Shown here: positions 56,760-64,000 of the stretch, one piece after another
Layout: every line of letters begins with the position of its first letter
Position numbering within the stretch: the first letter of the stretch is position 1
Assembly (NCBI RefSeq): GCF_011044155.1
Contig: NZ_CP049056.1
Location: 744,001 to 808,000 of the forward strand
Origin: Pikeienuella piscinae
Lineage (GTDB): Bacteria; Pseudomonadota; Alphaproteobacteria; Rhodobacterales; Rhodobacteraceae
Reading direction: 5' to 3'
Length of the DNA stretch: 64,000 nucleotides
Notes under the pieces: model-generated
Seen by the model: the letters and a program-made list of their open reading frames with translations, nothing else
What the model was told of the DNA's origin: nothing
Database searches by the model: none
Made by a program: the position numbers and the translations under genes

Positions 56760-58106
56760 TCAGGCGCCCGAGTTGCACTTGCCGAGTTCGCCGCCGGCGA
56801 ACATCGGGTGATCCGGCGCATATTCGACCTGCGCACGCGGCGTGACCTCGACGATCTCAAGCGCGTCGTACTCGTTCTCGGGCTCCTGCTTGCCCTGCAC
56901 CACCATCACGTCCTTGAAGCATTGGTGGTCGTCGGCGCGATAGAGCGTCGGCCCGTTCCCGAGGCCGTCGAACTCGAATCCTTCCAGCGCCTCGGCGATG
57001 CCGCAGGGGTTGAACGTGCCGGCCCGGGCCGCCGCATCGGCGTAGAGCAGCGTCTGCGCGTAACAGGTCTGCGCGGCCTGCGACGGCGGGAAGCCGTATT
57101 TGGTGCCGAAGGACTTCACGAAGGCCTTGGTGCCCTCGTCCTGAAGCGTCCAGGACCAGTTGCTGGAGCCGAACACGCCTTTCACCGCCTCGCCCGCGCC
57201 CTTCGCCATCAGCTCCGAGTAAAGCGGCACGACGATCTCGAAGTTCTTGCCGTTGACCTGTTTGTCGCGAAGGCCGAACTGAACCGACTGCGTCAGCGAG
57301 TTCACCATGTTGCCGCCGTAGTGGTTCAGCATCAGCACATCGGCGCCCGAGTTCAGAACCGGCGCGATATAGGAGGAGAAGTCCGTGGTGGCGAGCGGCG
57401 TCAGCACGTTGTTCACCGTCTCCCAGCCGATCGCCTCGGTCGCGGCCTGCATCGATTCCTGCTGCGTCCAGCCCCAGGTGTAATCCGCGGTCAGGTGATA
57501 GACCTTGCGATCGGCGCCGTAATTGTTCTTCAGCACCGGCGCCAGCGCGGCGGCGGACATGTAGGCGTTGAAGAAGTGCCGGAAGCCGTTGGCCTTCTTG
57601 TCCTTGCCGGTGGTGTCGTTGGAGTGCGTGAGCCCGGCCATGAAGATGATCCCAGCCTCCTGGCAGAGGCTCTGGACCGCAACCGCGACACCGGAGGACG
57701 AACCACCGGAGATCATCAGCACGCCGTCCTTCTCGATCATCGATTTGGCGGAAGCGCGCGCGGCGTCGGACTTGGTCTGGGTGTCGCCCGACACGTAGGC
57801 GACCTTCTTGCCGAGGATTCCCTCGCCCTTCAGCTCTTGCGAGGAGAATGTCGAGATCATCCCGCCATCGCCCTCGCCATTGAGATGTTCGACGGCGAGT
57901 TGGAAGGCGCGGAGCTCATCCAGTCCCTCATCGGCGTAGGGGCCGGTCTGCGGCACGTTGAAACCCAGCGTGACGGTGTCGCCGGTCGGCTCGTTAAGAT
58001 ACGCGGCGCGCGCCTTGCTGGTGAAGATCGTCGGCATCGCGAGCCCGGCGCCGAGCGCGGCGCCCCCCTTCAGCAAGCCGCGACGACTGAAATTGAACTG
58101 GGACAT
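56760..58106 (-). CDS. Tat-exported ABC substrate-binding protein (LivK/urea-type family)
   Basis: 448-aa periplasmic binding protein with a twin-arginine signal, MSQFNFSRRGLLKGGAALGAGLAMP, cleaved near 'KARA'. The Peripla_BP_6 fold shows 'LGFNVPQTGPYADEGLDELRAFQLAVEHLNG', 'MISGGSSSGVAVAVQSLCQEAGIIFMAGLTHSNDTT', and 'VYHLTADYTWGWTQQESM'. First gene of the minus-strand cluster running through livHMGF to acs; divergent from the ScfR-type regulator. Ligand unknown; the neighbourhood points to a compound that yields acetate or acetyl-CoA. Confidence 0.88.
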   Translation of the reverse strand: MSQFNFSRRGLLKGGAALGAGLAMPTIFTSKARAAYLNEPTGDTVTLGFNVPQTGPYADEGLDELRAFQLAVEHLNGEGDGGMISTFSSQELKGEGILGKKVAYVSGDTQTKSDAARASAKSMIEKDGVLMISGGSSSGVAVAVQSLCQEAGIIFMAGLTHSNDTTGKDKKANGFRHFFNAYMSAAALAPVLKNNYGADRKVYHLTADYTWGWTQQESMQAATEAIGWETVNNVLTPLATTDFSSYIAPVLNSGADVLMLNHYGGNMVNSLTQSVQFGLRDKQVNGKNFEIVVPLYSELMAKGAGEAVKGVFGSSNWSWTLQDEGTKAFVKSFGTKYGFPPSQAAQTCYAQTLLYADAAARAGTFNPCGIAEALEGFEFDGLGNGPTLYRADDHQCFKDVMVVQGKQEPENEYDALEIVEVTPRAQVEYAPDHPMFAGGELGKCNSGA

Positions 58107-58202
58107 GCGTTTTCTCCCGTAACGCCCGACATTAACGAAACACGAAATTCGCGTTATCGGACCTGTTGCTTCGTGCGGCCAAAATCGCGATGGAGAGATA
58201 AC

Positions 58203-58283
58203 TTTGCAATAAGCAATTGCATAACAAGGATAATCTTGTAAATTTCTGGATCACCCTATATGTTGATTTGTAAATTATTTACA
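58203..58283. promoter_or_regulatory. cluster of TTGYAA-type operator half-sites in divergent intergenic region
   Basis: TTTGCAAT (58203-58210), GCAATTGC (58213-58220), TTGTAAAT (58236-58243), and the palindrome TGTAAATTATTTACA (58269-58283). The published motif for ScfR-family regulators RamB and PccR contains TTTGCAAA, so these are credible binding sites for the adjacent ScfR-type protein. The last site overlaps the leader of its own gene, which suggests autoregulation. Confidence 0.55.
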
Positions 58284-58297
58284 TAGATGGCAAAAAA

Positions 58298-59755
58298 ATG
58301 GCGGCAGGGCATGGACTTCCCGCAGCGCAGCGAAGGATCGCCGGACTGCGGATCAGGGAGCGGCGGCGCGAACTCGGGCTGAAGCAGAACGAACTTGCGG
58401 CCCGTGTCGGCGTCTCGGCGGCCTATCTGAACCTGATCGAGCGCAACAAGCGGGGAATCGGCGGCGCGCTGCTGGCGCGGATCGGGCGAGAGCTGCATCT
58501 GACGCTCGACCAGCTCGATGGCATGGCTGAGCGCCGGCTGCGCGAGGAACTGAACGAGGTGGCGGCCGAGCCGGAGCTCGCGGATGCCGCGTCCGGCGGT
58601 CCCCCGGACGAGTTCATCGCGCGGTTTCCGGGCTGGGCGCGGGCGACCGCGCTTCTCCATCGGCGCTGGCGCGCGGCGGCGGCTGAGGCGGAGGCGATGG
58701 CCGACCGACTGGCGCATGATCCGGCGCTCGGCGCGGCGATCCACGAGATGCTCACAGAGATCACCGCGCTCCGCTCGACCGCGGAGATCCTGACCGAGGG
58801 GCGTGAGGTGTCCGCTCCGCAGCGGCGCCGCTTCGAGCAGATCATCTTCGAGCAGTCATCGCGGCTCGCCGCCACCGGGGCTGGGCTCGCAGCCTATTTC
58901 GACGGCGCGGCCGAAGCCCGCCGCCGCCCCGCCCCCGTCCGCGCGGCCGAAGAGGCGCTGGAGCGCGCCCCCGACCCCGGCGACGCGATCGAACGGCTGG
59001 CGGCCAAAACGCGCGCCAGATTCGCCGACGGCGATATCGAGGAGCGTTTACGAAGGCTGACGCCCCGGCCGCCGGAGATCGCGCCCGAATCCGGGCGGGC
59101 GGAGCGACTGAGCGCGCTCGCCCGCGCCCATGCGGCGCAGGCGCACCAGCACGCGCTTTTCGACCTGGCGCAGTCGCTCGCCACCGCCGGCGAGGCGGAT
59201 ACGGACGAAGTGCTCGCGCTGGTCGAGGCGGAGCTGGCGCAGCGCCTCGCCGACGCGATCCTCTCGCATCCCGACCAGTTCCTCGCGCTCGGCGCCCGGC
59301 TCGGCTGGGAAATCGGCGCGCTCACCCGCGCGCTCGACGGCGATGCGGGGCTGGTGATGCGAAGAATCGCCTGTCTCGGCGGCAAGGGCGCGCCGCGCGC
59401 CGCGCACGTCGCCGTCGACGCCTCCGGCCGGGTGCTGGCGCGGCGCGGCGCACCCGATCTTCTGCCGCGCGGTCGGCGACTCGACTGCCCGGTCTGGCCG
59501 GCGCACCGTGCGGGCGCCGGCGCGCCCCTCGCCCTCCCGCTCCGCCATCCGGACGGCGCCCGAATCCTCGCCGTGGCGGTGACGCGGGTTGGCGGCATGG
59601 CCACTGACATGCTGGTTCTCGACTCCGAGGCGGCGCGACAGACCGCCTATGCCGGTGCGCTCGACGGGGCGGCGGAAGGGGTCGGCCCGGACTGCCGGAT
59701 ATGCGCGCATCGCGATTGTCCCTCGCGGCGGGAGGCGGCGGTGGTTCAGACCTGA
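58298..59755 (+). CDS. ScfR-type (short-chain fatty acyl-CoA) transcriptional regulator
   Basis: 485-aa regulator: XRE helix-turn-helix ('LRIRERRRELGLKQNELAARVGVSAAYLNLIERNKRGIG', about residues 16-55), a long helical middle, and a C-terminal domain ending in a Cys cluster 'CRICAHRDCPSRRE'. This order matches RamB/PccR-type proteins that sense short-chain acyl-CoA. An IrrE-like HExxH motif is not seen. Divergent from the binding-protein/liv/acs cluster, its likely target. ATG 58298 chosen; the ribosome site is poor, and the ATG at 58287 is out of frame. Confidence 0.8.
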   Translation: MAAGHGLPAAQRRIAGLRIRERRRELGLKQNELAARVGVSAAYLNLIERNKRGIGGALLARIGRELHLTLDQLDGMAERRLREELNEVAAEPELADAASGGPPDEFIARFPGWARATALLHRRWRAAAAEAEAMADRLAHDPALGAAIHEMLTEITALRSTAEILTEGREVSAPQRRRFEQIIFEQSSRLAATGAGLAAYFDGAAEARRRPAPVRAAEEALERAPDPGDAIERLAAKTRARFADGDIEERLRRLTPRPPEIAPESGRAERLSALARAHAAQAHQHALFDLAQSLATAGEADTDEVLALVEAELAQRLADAILSHPDQFLALGARLGWEIGALTRALDGDAGLVMRRIACLGGKGAPRAAHVAVDASGRVLARRGAPDLLPRGRRLDCPVWPAHRAGAGAPLALPLRHPDGARILAVAVTRVGGMATDMLVLDSEAARQTAYAGALDGAAEGVGPDCRICAHRDCPSRREAAVVQT

Positions 59756-59873
59756 ATGGCTGACCTGACGCCCATAATCCCGGCCGGGCGCAATGTTCCG
59801 CCCGATTCATATCGATCAACGATGCCCGGAACGTGCACGGTGATCCGGCCGCAGCGACGATTTCGCTCAGCCT

Positions 59874-60704
59874 CTAGAGCTTGGCGAGACCAGCGCGCAG
59901 CGCGCTCTTGTCGAGTGGGCGACCGGTGAATAGCGCCCAGGCGTCGACGCCCTGATGGAAAAAGAGTTCATACCCCGGGATGATCGCCAGCCCCTCGGCC
60001 GCCGCATCCTTCAGAAATACGGTCTCCAACGGCGTGTAGACCGCGTCGAAAGCCCATGTCGCGCCCCGCATGGCGGCCTGCGGAAGCGGGGTTCCGCCAT
60101 ACCCGACCATGCCGACCGGGGTGCAATTGATCAGCCCTGACGCGCCCGCCGCGCCCGCCACCGCATCGCCGGTCACGACGACCGCGAGGCCGGGCTCGGC
60201 GGATCGAAGCGAGTCCGCCAGCGCTTCGGCCTTCGCGAGGTCGCGCTCAACCACGCGGATTTCCCTTAACCCCAACTGAAGAAGGCCGAACCCGACCGCC
60301 TTGCCGACGCCGCCAGCTCCGATCATGCAGACCGGCCCGGGCGCGGCGGCGCCGCGGATATGCAGATAGGCCGCGACGAAGCCGGTATGGTCGGTGTTCG
60401 CGCCGCGCGGCCCCTCCGCATCGAAAATCACCGTGTTGACGGCGCCGAGACGGCGGATCAGCGGATCGTCGACCCGGACTTTCGCCGCCGCGCGCTCCTT
60501 GTAGGGATAGGTGATATTGACGCCGCGATAGCCCCTGGCCGGACAATCGGCCAACACGCGGTCGAAATCGACGCCTATCTCATGTGGGACCAGCCGTTCA
60601 TAGCGCACATCCAACCCGGCCAGCAGTCCGGCGAGTTCGTGAAACGCCGGCGCCCTCGACGCCGCGATGTTATCGCCGATCAGGCCAAGGAGGATATCGG
60701 GCAT
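59874..60704 (-). CDS. aroE: shikimate dehydrogenase-family protein (AroE-like)
   Basis: 276-aa NAD(P)-dependent dehydrogenase. 'GLIGDNIAASRAPAFHE' is the substrate-binding entry motif; canonical AroE has S-x-S-P, here S-R-A-P, so the second Ser is Ala. The catalytic Lys is in 'NITYPYKE' and the Asp in 'GANTDHTGF'; the nucleotide loop is 'MIGAGGVGKAVGFGLL'. The 'GL..RYERLVPHEIG' region fits the quinate/shikimate-like subgroup rather than housekeeping AroE. GAAGGGG precedes the start. Confidence 0.75.
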   Translation of the reverse strand: MPDILLGLIGDNIAASRAPAFHELAGLLAGLDVRYERLVPHEIGVDFDRVLADCPARGYRGVNITYPYKERAAAKVRVDDPLIRRLGAVNTVIFDAEGPRGANTDHTGFVAAYLHIRGAAAPGPVCMIGAGGVGKAVGFGLLQLGLREIRVVERDLAKAEALADSLRSAEPGLAVVVTGDAVAGAAGASGLINCTPVGMVGYGGTPLPQAAMRGATWAFDAVYTPLETVFLKDAAAEGLAIIPGYELFFHQGVDAWALFTGRPLDKSALRAGLAKL

Positions 60705-60774
60705 GGAATGACCCCTTCGAAGCGGCTCGGACGCAATCTAGGCGTGTTCGGCGTCGAGAGCGATGGCGGCCTGA

Positions 60775-61959
60775 TCAGGCCCTCCGTACGCCGAGCGTGG
60801 CGAGCGTGAGGCCGAAGGCGGCGACGCCGCAAAGCGCGATCACCGCGATCATCGGCGTCGCGGTTCCATCGAAGAACGGCCCGGCGGCGACGATCATCGC
60901 CCCGCCCGTCAGCATCTGCATCGTGCCGCCCAGCGAAGAGGCGAGACCCGCGATCTCGCCATGATCGTCAAGCGCCATCACCATCGTGGTCGGGATCACC
61001 AGCCCGAGCCCGGCGTTCCCGAAAAAAAGGCAACCGACCACGAGCGGCAGGGTCGCGCCCACGGTCAGCGCGATTCCCAGCAGCGCCAACGAGAAAATCG
61101 CGAAAAGCCCGGTCCCGAGCCGGATCACCCGCGCCAACCCGATTCGCGACGCCAATGGCCCCGCCGCCTGCGAGGCGCTGAAGAAGCCGACCGCGTTGAT
61201 CGCGAACGCCAGCGAAAACCCGGTCGGGCTGAGCCCGAACTCGCCCGTGTAGACGAACGCCGCGGAGGCGAGAAAGACGAAGAAGCTGCCCATCCCGAAG
61301 GCCCCAATGAAGGTCAGCCCCATGAAGCGCGCATCGGTCAGAAGCCGGCGCGCGCCGGCAATGAGCGAGCGCATGTTGACCGGTCTCCGGCGCGGCGCGG
61401 ACAGGGTTTCCGGCAGCATCGTCGCGGTCATCGCGAGACTGATCAGCGCGCCGGCGAAGAGCGTCGCGAAAATCACCCGCCAGCCGGCCAGCGCGATGAC
61501 CGCGCTGCCGGCCAGCGGCGCCAGCATCGGCGAAATCGAGATCACCAGCATGATCAGCGCCATCAGCTTCGTCGCCTCGGCCCCGGTGTGCATGTCGCGG
61601 ATGATGGCGCGCGGCAACACCATCAGCACCGCCCCGCCGAGGCCCTGAAGAAAGCGCCAGGCGATCAGTTCATCGACGCTTCCCGCGAGCGCCGCGCCCG
61701 CCGAGCCGATGAGGAATATCCCGACGCCGACATAGATTGGCGGCTTTCGTCCGGCCTGATCGGCCCAGGGCCCATAGACCATCTGGGCGATTCCGAAGGC
61801 GATGAAATAGGCGGTGATGGTCGCCTGCACCGCGGTTTCGCGGACGCCGAGATCGAGGGCGATCGCCGGCATCGCGGGAAGATACATGTCGATCGCGAAG
61901 GGCCCGACAAGAGCCAGCGTCCCGAGCACGAGCGCACTACGCCAAAGACTGGACGACAT
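60775..61959 (-). CDS. Bcr/CflA-family MFS drug exporter
   Basis: 394-aa, 12-helix transporter. 'VGPFAIDMYLPAMPAIALDLG' at TM1 and 'YGPWADQAGRKPPIYVGVGIFLIGS' (motif A between TM2 and TM3) are Bcr/CflA signatures, with 'RFLQGLGGAVLMVLPRAIIRDM' in TM4. The MSSSLWRSA start at 61959 replaces a 31-residue non-membrane leader that would come from an upstream ATG. Substrate (a drug or metabolite) not predictable. Divergent from the thiamine operon. Confidence 0.88.
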   Translation of the reverse strand: MSSSLWRSALVLGTLALVGPFAIDMYLPAMPAIALDLGVRETAVQATITAYFIAFGIAQMVYGPWADQAGRKPPIYVGVGIFLIGSAGAALAGSVDELIAWRFLQGLGGAVLMVLPRAIIRDMHTGAEATKLMALIMLVISISPMLAPLAGSAVIALAGWRVIFATLFAGALISLAMTATMLPETLSAPRRRPVNMRSLIAGARRLLTDARFMGLTFIGAFGMGSFFVFLASAAFVYTGEFGLSPTGFSLAFAINAVGFFSASQAAGPLASRIGLARVIRLGTGLFAIFSLALLGIALTVGATLPLVVGCLFFGNAGLGLVIPTTMVMALDDHGEIAGLASSLGGTMQMLTGGAMIVAAGPFFDGTATPMIAVIALCGVAAFGLTLATLGVRRA

Positions 61960-62152
61960 GAATGCTCCTGAACGCGGGCGCCAACGTGGTTCCGACCGCG
62001 CCGCGAATCGGAAGATTTCGTGGGACAGTATCAACCCGACGCCGGACGGCAAGCGGCCCGGCCGCGCGCGCCGCGCCGCACACCGACGGCCCGCGCGTCG
62101 CCGCCAACTTGAGGGGGTTTACGAGGCGCGCGGCGTGGGCCACATTGAACGC

Positions 62153-62229
62153 CGTGACAGGGGCGTCCGCGATAGCGGGCTGAGAAGCACCCTTTGAACC
62201 TGACCTGGACCATACCAGCGGAGGAAGTC
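62153..62229 (+). ncRNA. TPP riboswitch (THI element)
   Basis: The conserved core is readable: AGGGGCG near 62159, CTGAGA at 62180-62185, CCCTTTGAACCTGA at 62190-62203, then CCTGGACCATACCAGCG and GAGGAAG at about 62221. These match the pyrimidine-sensor and pyrophosphate-sensor arms of thiamine pyrophosphate riboswitches. It lies 60 bp before thiM and controls the thiM-thiE-thiD salvage genes. Confidence 0.92.
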
Positions 62230-62264
62230 GCGGAAGAGCATCCTAGCCCGGCTGTTCCCCCCGC

Positions 62265-62286
62265 CGTCTCCGCAACGAAGGAGGCG
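62265..62286 (+). promoter_or_regulatory. Shine-Dalgarno-sequestering hairpin of the TPP riboswitch
   Basis: CGTCTCC (62265-62271) pairs with GGAGGCG (62280-62286), seven pairs with one G-U, and so buries the thiM ribosome site GGAGG 5-10 bp before the ATG. With no T-run after it, the expression platform most likely controls translation rather than transcription. Confidence 0.6.
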
Positions 62287-62290
62287 ACTT

Positions 62291-63076
62291 ATGAAAACGC
62301 CGGGAGCCCTGCTGGAAGCGATGCGCGAGACGGCGCCGCTGGTGCAGAACATCACCAATTTCGTCTCGATGAACGTGATGGCGAACGTGTTGCTCGCCGC
62401 AGGCGCGTCGCCGGCGATGGTCCACGCGCGTGAGGAGGCCGCCGAGTTCGCCGCCCTAGCGAGCGCGCTTACGATCAATATCGGCACGCTTTCTCCCCCC
62501 TGGGTCGACGCGATGAAAGCCGCCGCGAAGACCGCCAGCGACGCCGGCAAGCCCTGGGTGCTCGACCCGGTGGCGGTCGGGGCCACCAGCTACCGGCGCC
62601 AGACCGGCGCGGAGCTTCTCGCGCTCAGACCCGGGATCGTGCGTGGAAACGCTTCGGAAATTCTCGCGCTCGCCGCGGAGGGCGGAGCGGGAAAGGGCGT
62701 TGACAGCGGCGACACGGTGCAGACCGCGGAGGCGGCGGCCCGCGCGATCGCGGGTGAAACCGGCGGCGTCGTCGCCGTCACCGGACCGGAGGACTTTGTC
62801 ACCGACGGCGCGCGCGTGGCGCGGGTCGACAACGGGCATGCGCTGATGCCGAAGGTGACAGCGCTCGGGTGCGCGCTCACCGGGGTGGTCGCCGCGTTCG
62901 CGTCGACGGCGGAGGACCCCTTCGAGGCGACCGTCGCCGCGCTGGCGTTCTATGGCCTCGCCGGCGAAAAAGCCGCGGCGCGGGCCGAAGGACCCGGCAG
63001 TTTCGCCGTCGCCTTCCTTGACGCGCTCGCCACGGTCGACGGGGCGACGCTCGACGCGGGCGCGCGGATCGCATGA
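62291..63076 (+). CDS. thiM: hydroxyethylthiazole kinase ThiM
   Basis: 261-aa ribokinase-fold kinase that phosphorylates 4-methyl-5-(2-hydroxyethyl)thiazole for thiamine salvage. 'PLVQNITNFVSMNVMANVLLAAGASP' is the substrate-binding N-terminus, 'WVLDPVAVGATSYR' and 'VRGNASEI' line the site, and 'PKVTALGCALTGVVAAF' holds the catalytic Cys/anion hole. First gene after the riboswitch; overlaps thiE by ATGA. Confidence 0.95.
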   Translation: MKTPGALLEAMRETAPLVQNITNFVSMNVMANVLLAAGASPAMVHAREEAAEFAALASALTINIGTLSPPWVDAMKAAAKTASDAGKPWVLDPVAVGATSYRRQTGAELLALRPGIVRGNASEILALAAEGGAGKGVDSGDTVQTAEAAARAIAGETGGVVAVTGPEDFVTDGARVARVDNGHALMPKVTALGCALTGVVAAFASTAEDPFEATVAALAFYGLAGEKAAARAEGPGSFAVAFLDALATVDGATLDAGARIA

Positions 63077-63699
63077 GGCGGCGTCTCGATCTTTCGGTCT
63101 ATTTCATCACCGATCCGTCCGCCCGGCGCGGGGTCGAGGAAGCCGCCGTCGGCGCCGTCCGCGGCGGCGTAAGGACGGTCCAACTCCGTGACAAGACGAT
63201 GCCGGACGCCGACTTCACCGCCCTCGGTCGCCGGCTTCACGCCGCGCTGGCGCCGTTCGGCGCGGCGTTGATCGTCAATGACCGCGCGCATCTTGCCGCG
63301 GAGATCGGAGCCGATGGCGTTCATGTCGGCCAGACGGACGCCGCCGTCGCCGACGTCCGCGCGATGATCGGGTCGGACGCGATTCTCGGCCTCTCCATCG
63401 AGAACGCCGGTCAACTGGCCGCCGTCGACCCGGCGATGGTCGACTATCTCGGCGTCGGCCCGATCCGCGCCACCGCGACGAAGCCCGACCATGCGCCGCA
63501 GATCGGGCTGGCGGAATTCGCCGTCATTGCGCGCACCGCGCGGCTTCCCTGCGTCGCCATCGGCGGCGTCACCGCGCGGGACGCCGCACCGATCCGCAGC
63601 GTGGGTGGCGCAGGGCTCGCAGTCGTTTCCGCAATCTGCGACGCCGACAACCCGGAGCAAGCCGCGCGCGCCCTTCTCGACGCCTGGAGGCGACCATGA
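63073..63699 (+). CDS. thiE: thiamine-phosphate synthase ThiE
   Basis: 208-aa TIM-barrel enzyme that joins HMP-pyrophosphate and thiazole phosphate. 'VYFITDPSARRGVEEAAVGAVRGGVRTVQLRDK', 'LIVNDRAHLAAEIGADGVHVGQTD', 'YLGVGPIRATATKPDHAP' and 'CVAIGGVT' give the phosphate and pyrophosphate sites. Overlaps thiM and thiD by 4 bp each. Confidence 0.95.
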   Translation: MRRRLDLSVYFITDPSARRGVEEAAVGAVRGGVRTVQLRDKTMPDADFTALGRRLHAALAPFGAALIVNDRAHLAAEIGADGVHVGQTDAAVADVRAMIGSDAILGLSIENAGQLAAVDPAMVDYLGVGPIRATATKPDHAPQIGLAEFAVIARTARLPCVAIGGVTARDAAPIRSVGGAGLAVVSAICDADNPEQAARALLDAWRRP

Positions 63700-64000
63700 T
63701 TCCCAATGTGCTGAGCATCGCCGGCTCCGACCCCTCGGGCGGAGCCGGCATCCAGGCAGACCTCAAGGCCATTGCGGCGAATGGCGGTTACGCCATGGCC
63801 GCGATCACCGCGCTGACGGCGCAGAACACGCAGGGCGTCACCGGCGTCGAAACGGTCGCGCCCGCCTTCGTCGCCGCCCAGATCGACGCGGTGTTTGACG
63901 ACATACGCGTCGATGCGGTGAAGATCGGCATGATCGCCACAGCCGGGATCGCCGAGGCGGTCGCCACTGCGCTGATCCGCAACGGTGCCCGCAACGTAGT
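63696..64000 (+). CDS. thiD: hydroxymethylpyrimidine (phosphate) kinase ThiD, N-terminal part
   Basis: About 101 visible codons of a ribokinase-fold enzyme that phosphorylates HMP and HMP-phosphate; the family is usually about 265 aa, so the C-terminal ATP site is beyond the right edge. 'VLSIAGSDPSGGAGIQADLKA' is the diagnostic N-terminus, then 'AITALTAQNTQGV' and 'VDAVKIGMIATAGIAEAVA'. Start in an ATGA overlap with thiE. Confidence 0.93.
   Translation, partial: MIPNVLSIAGSDPSGGAGIQADLKAIAANGGYAMAAITALTAQNTQGVTGVETVAPAFVAAQIDAVFDDIRVDAVKIGMIATAGIAEAVATALIRNGARNV

Noticed and set aside
1-64000. CRISPR arrays, intact insertion sequences, prophage genes, rRNA and tRNA genes
   Set aside because: No regularly spaced repeats, transposase or phage motifs, or RNA gene signatures were found on either strand.

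Overview
The window is GC-rich, gene-dense chromosomal DNA from an alphaproteobacterium, most likely of the Rhodobacterales type. That placement rests on gene content and order: a bolA / J-domain / cobS / cobT neighbourhood, an nrdR-ribD pair, serS-surE-pcm-nlpD, an acs / branched-chain-type ABC transporter / ScfR-type regulator block, and several large ABC operons. No rRNA, tRNA, CRISPR array, prophage or intact insertion sequence was seen. Genes sit on both strands, often with 4-bp ATGA stop/start overlaps.

Layout. 1-9.3 kb: partial rnd (RNase D), OmpA-like lipoprotein, CPBP membrane protease, aspS, a tiny lipoprotein, bolA, a J-domain protein, and the aerobic cobaltochelatase genes cobS and cobT with a degenerate Asp/Glu-racemase-like gene between them. 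9.5-19 kb: ribE, a sulfotransferase, a two-component system followed by a DegP/HtrA protease, the remnant of a TRAP-type permease, and a three-gene signalling unit (receiver-only response regulator, small two-helix membrane protein, and a sodium:solute-symporter/histidine-kinase fusion). 19-30 kb: a LacI-regulated catabolic island with a TIM-barrel isomerase, a Gfo/Idh/MocA oxidoreductase, a complete polyol/sugar ABC transporter with two different ATPases and a 65-aa membrane protein, and a DhaK-DhaL kinase. 30-39 kb: an IclR regulator, a solute-binding-fold protein with no signal peptide, an Opp/Dpp-type ABC transporter with a fused double ATPase, and an enolase-superfamily enzyme. 39-50.8 kb: DM13 protein, nrdR, ribD, a Wza-like export lipoprotein, a pentapeptide-repeat protein, serS, surE-pcm-nlpD, a TetR regulator, wrbA and two small exported proteins. 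50.8-60 kb: acs, livFGMH and a Tat-exported binding protein, divergent from a ScfR-type regulator. 60-64 kb: an AroE-like dehydrogenase, a Bcr/CflA exporter, and a TPP-riboswitch-controlled thiamine salvage operon thiM-thiE-thiD that runs off the right edge.

How it fits together. Three uptake systems each sit beside a dedicated regulator (LacI, IclR, ScfR) and enzymes for their presumed substrates. In all three, a GC-rich hairpin lies between the binding-protein gene and the first membrane-subunit gene, consistent with higher expression of the binding protein. Candidate operators are visible: an 18-bp near-perfect palindrome upstream of the sugar ABC operon, a 9-bp inverted repeat upstream of the Opp-type operon, and a cluster of TTGYAAA-like sites between the acs/liv cluster and the ScfR gene. 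The least explained units are the LacI/DhaK island, the signal-less binding protein in the IclR island, the receiver/small-TM/symporter-kinase trio, and the cysteine-less racemase-like protein inside the cobaltochelatase operon.
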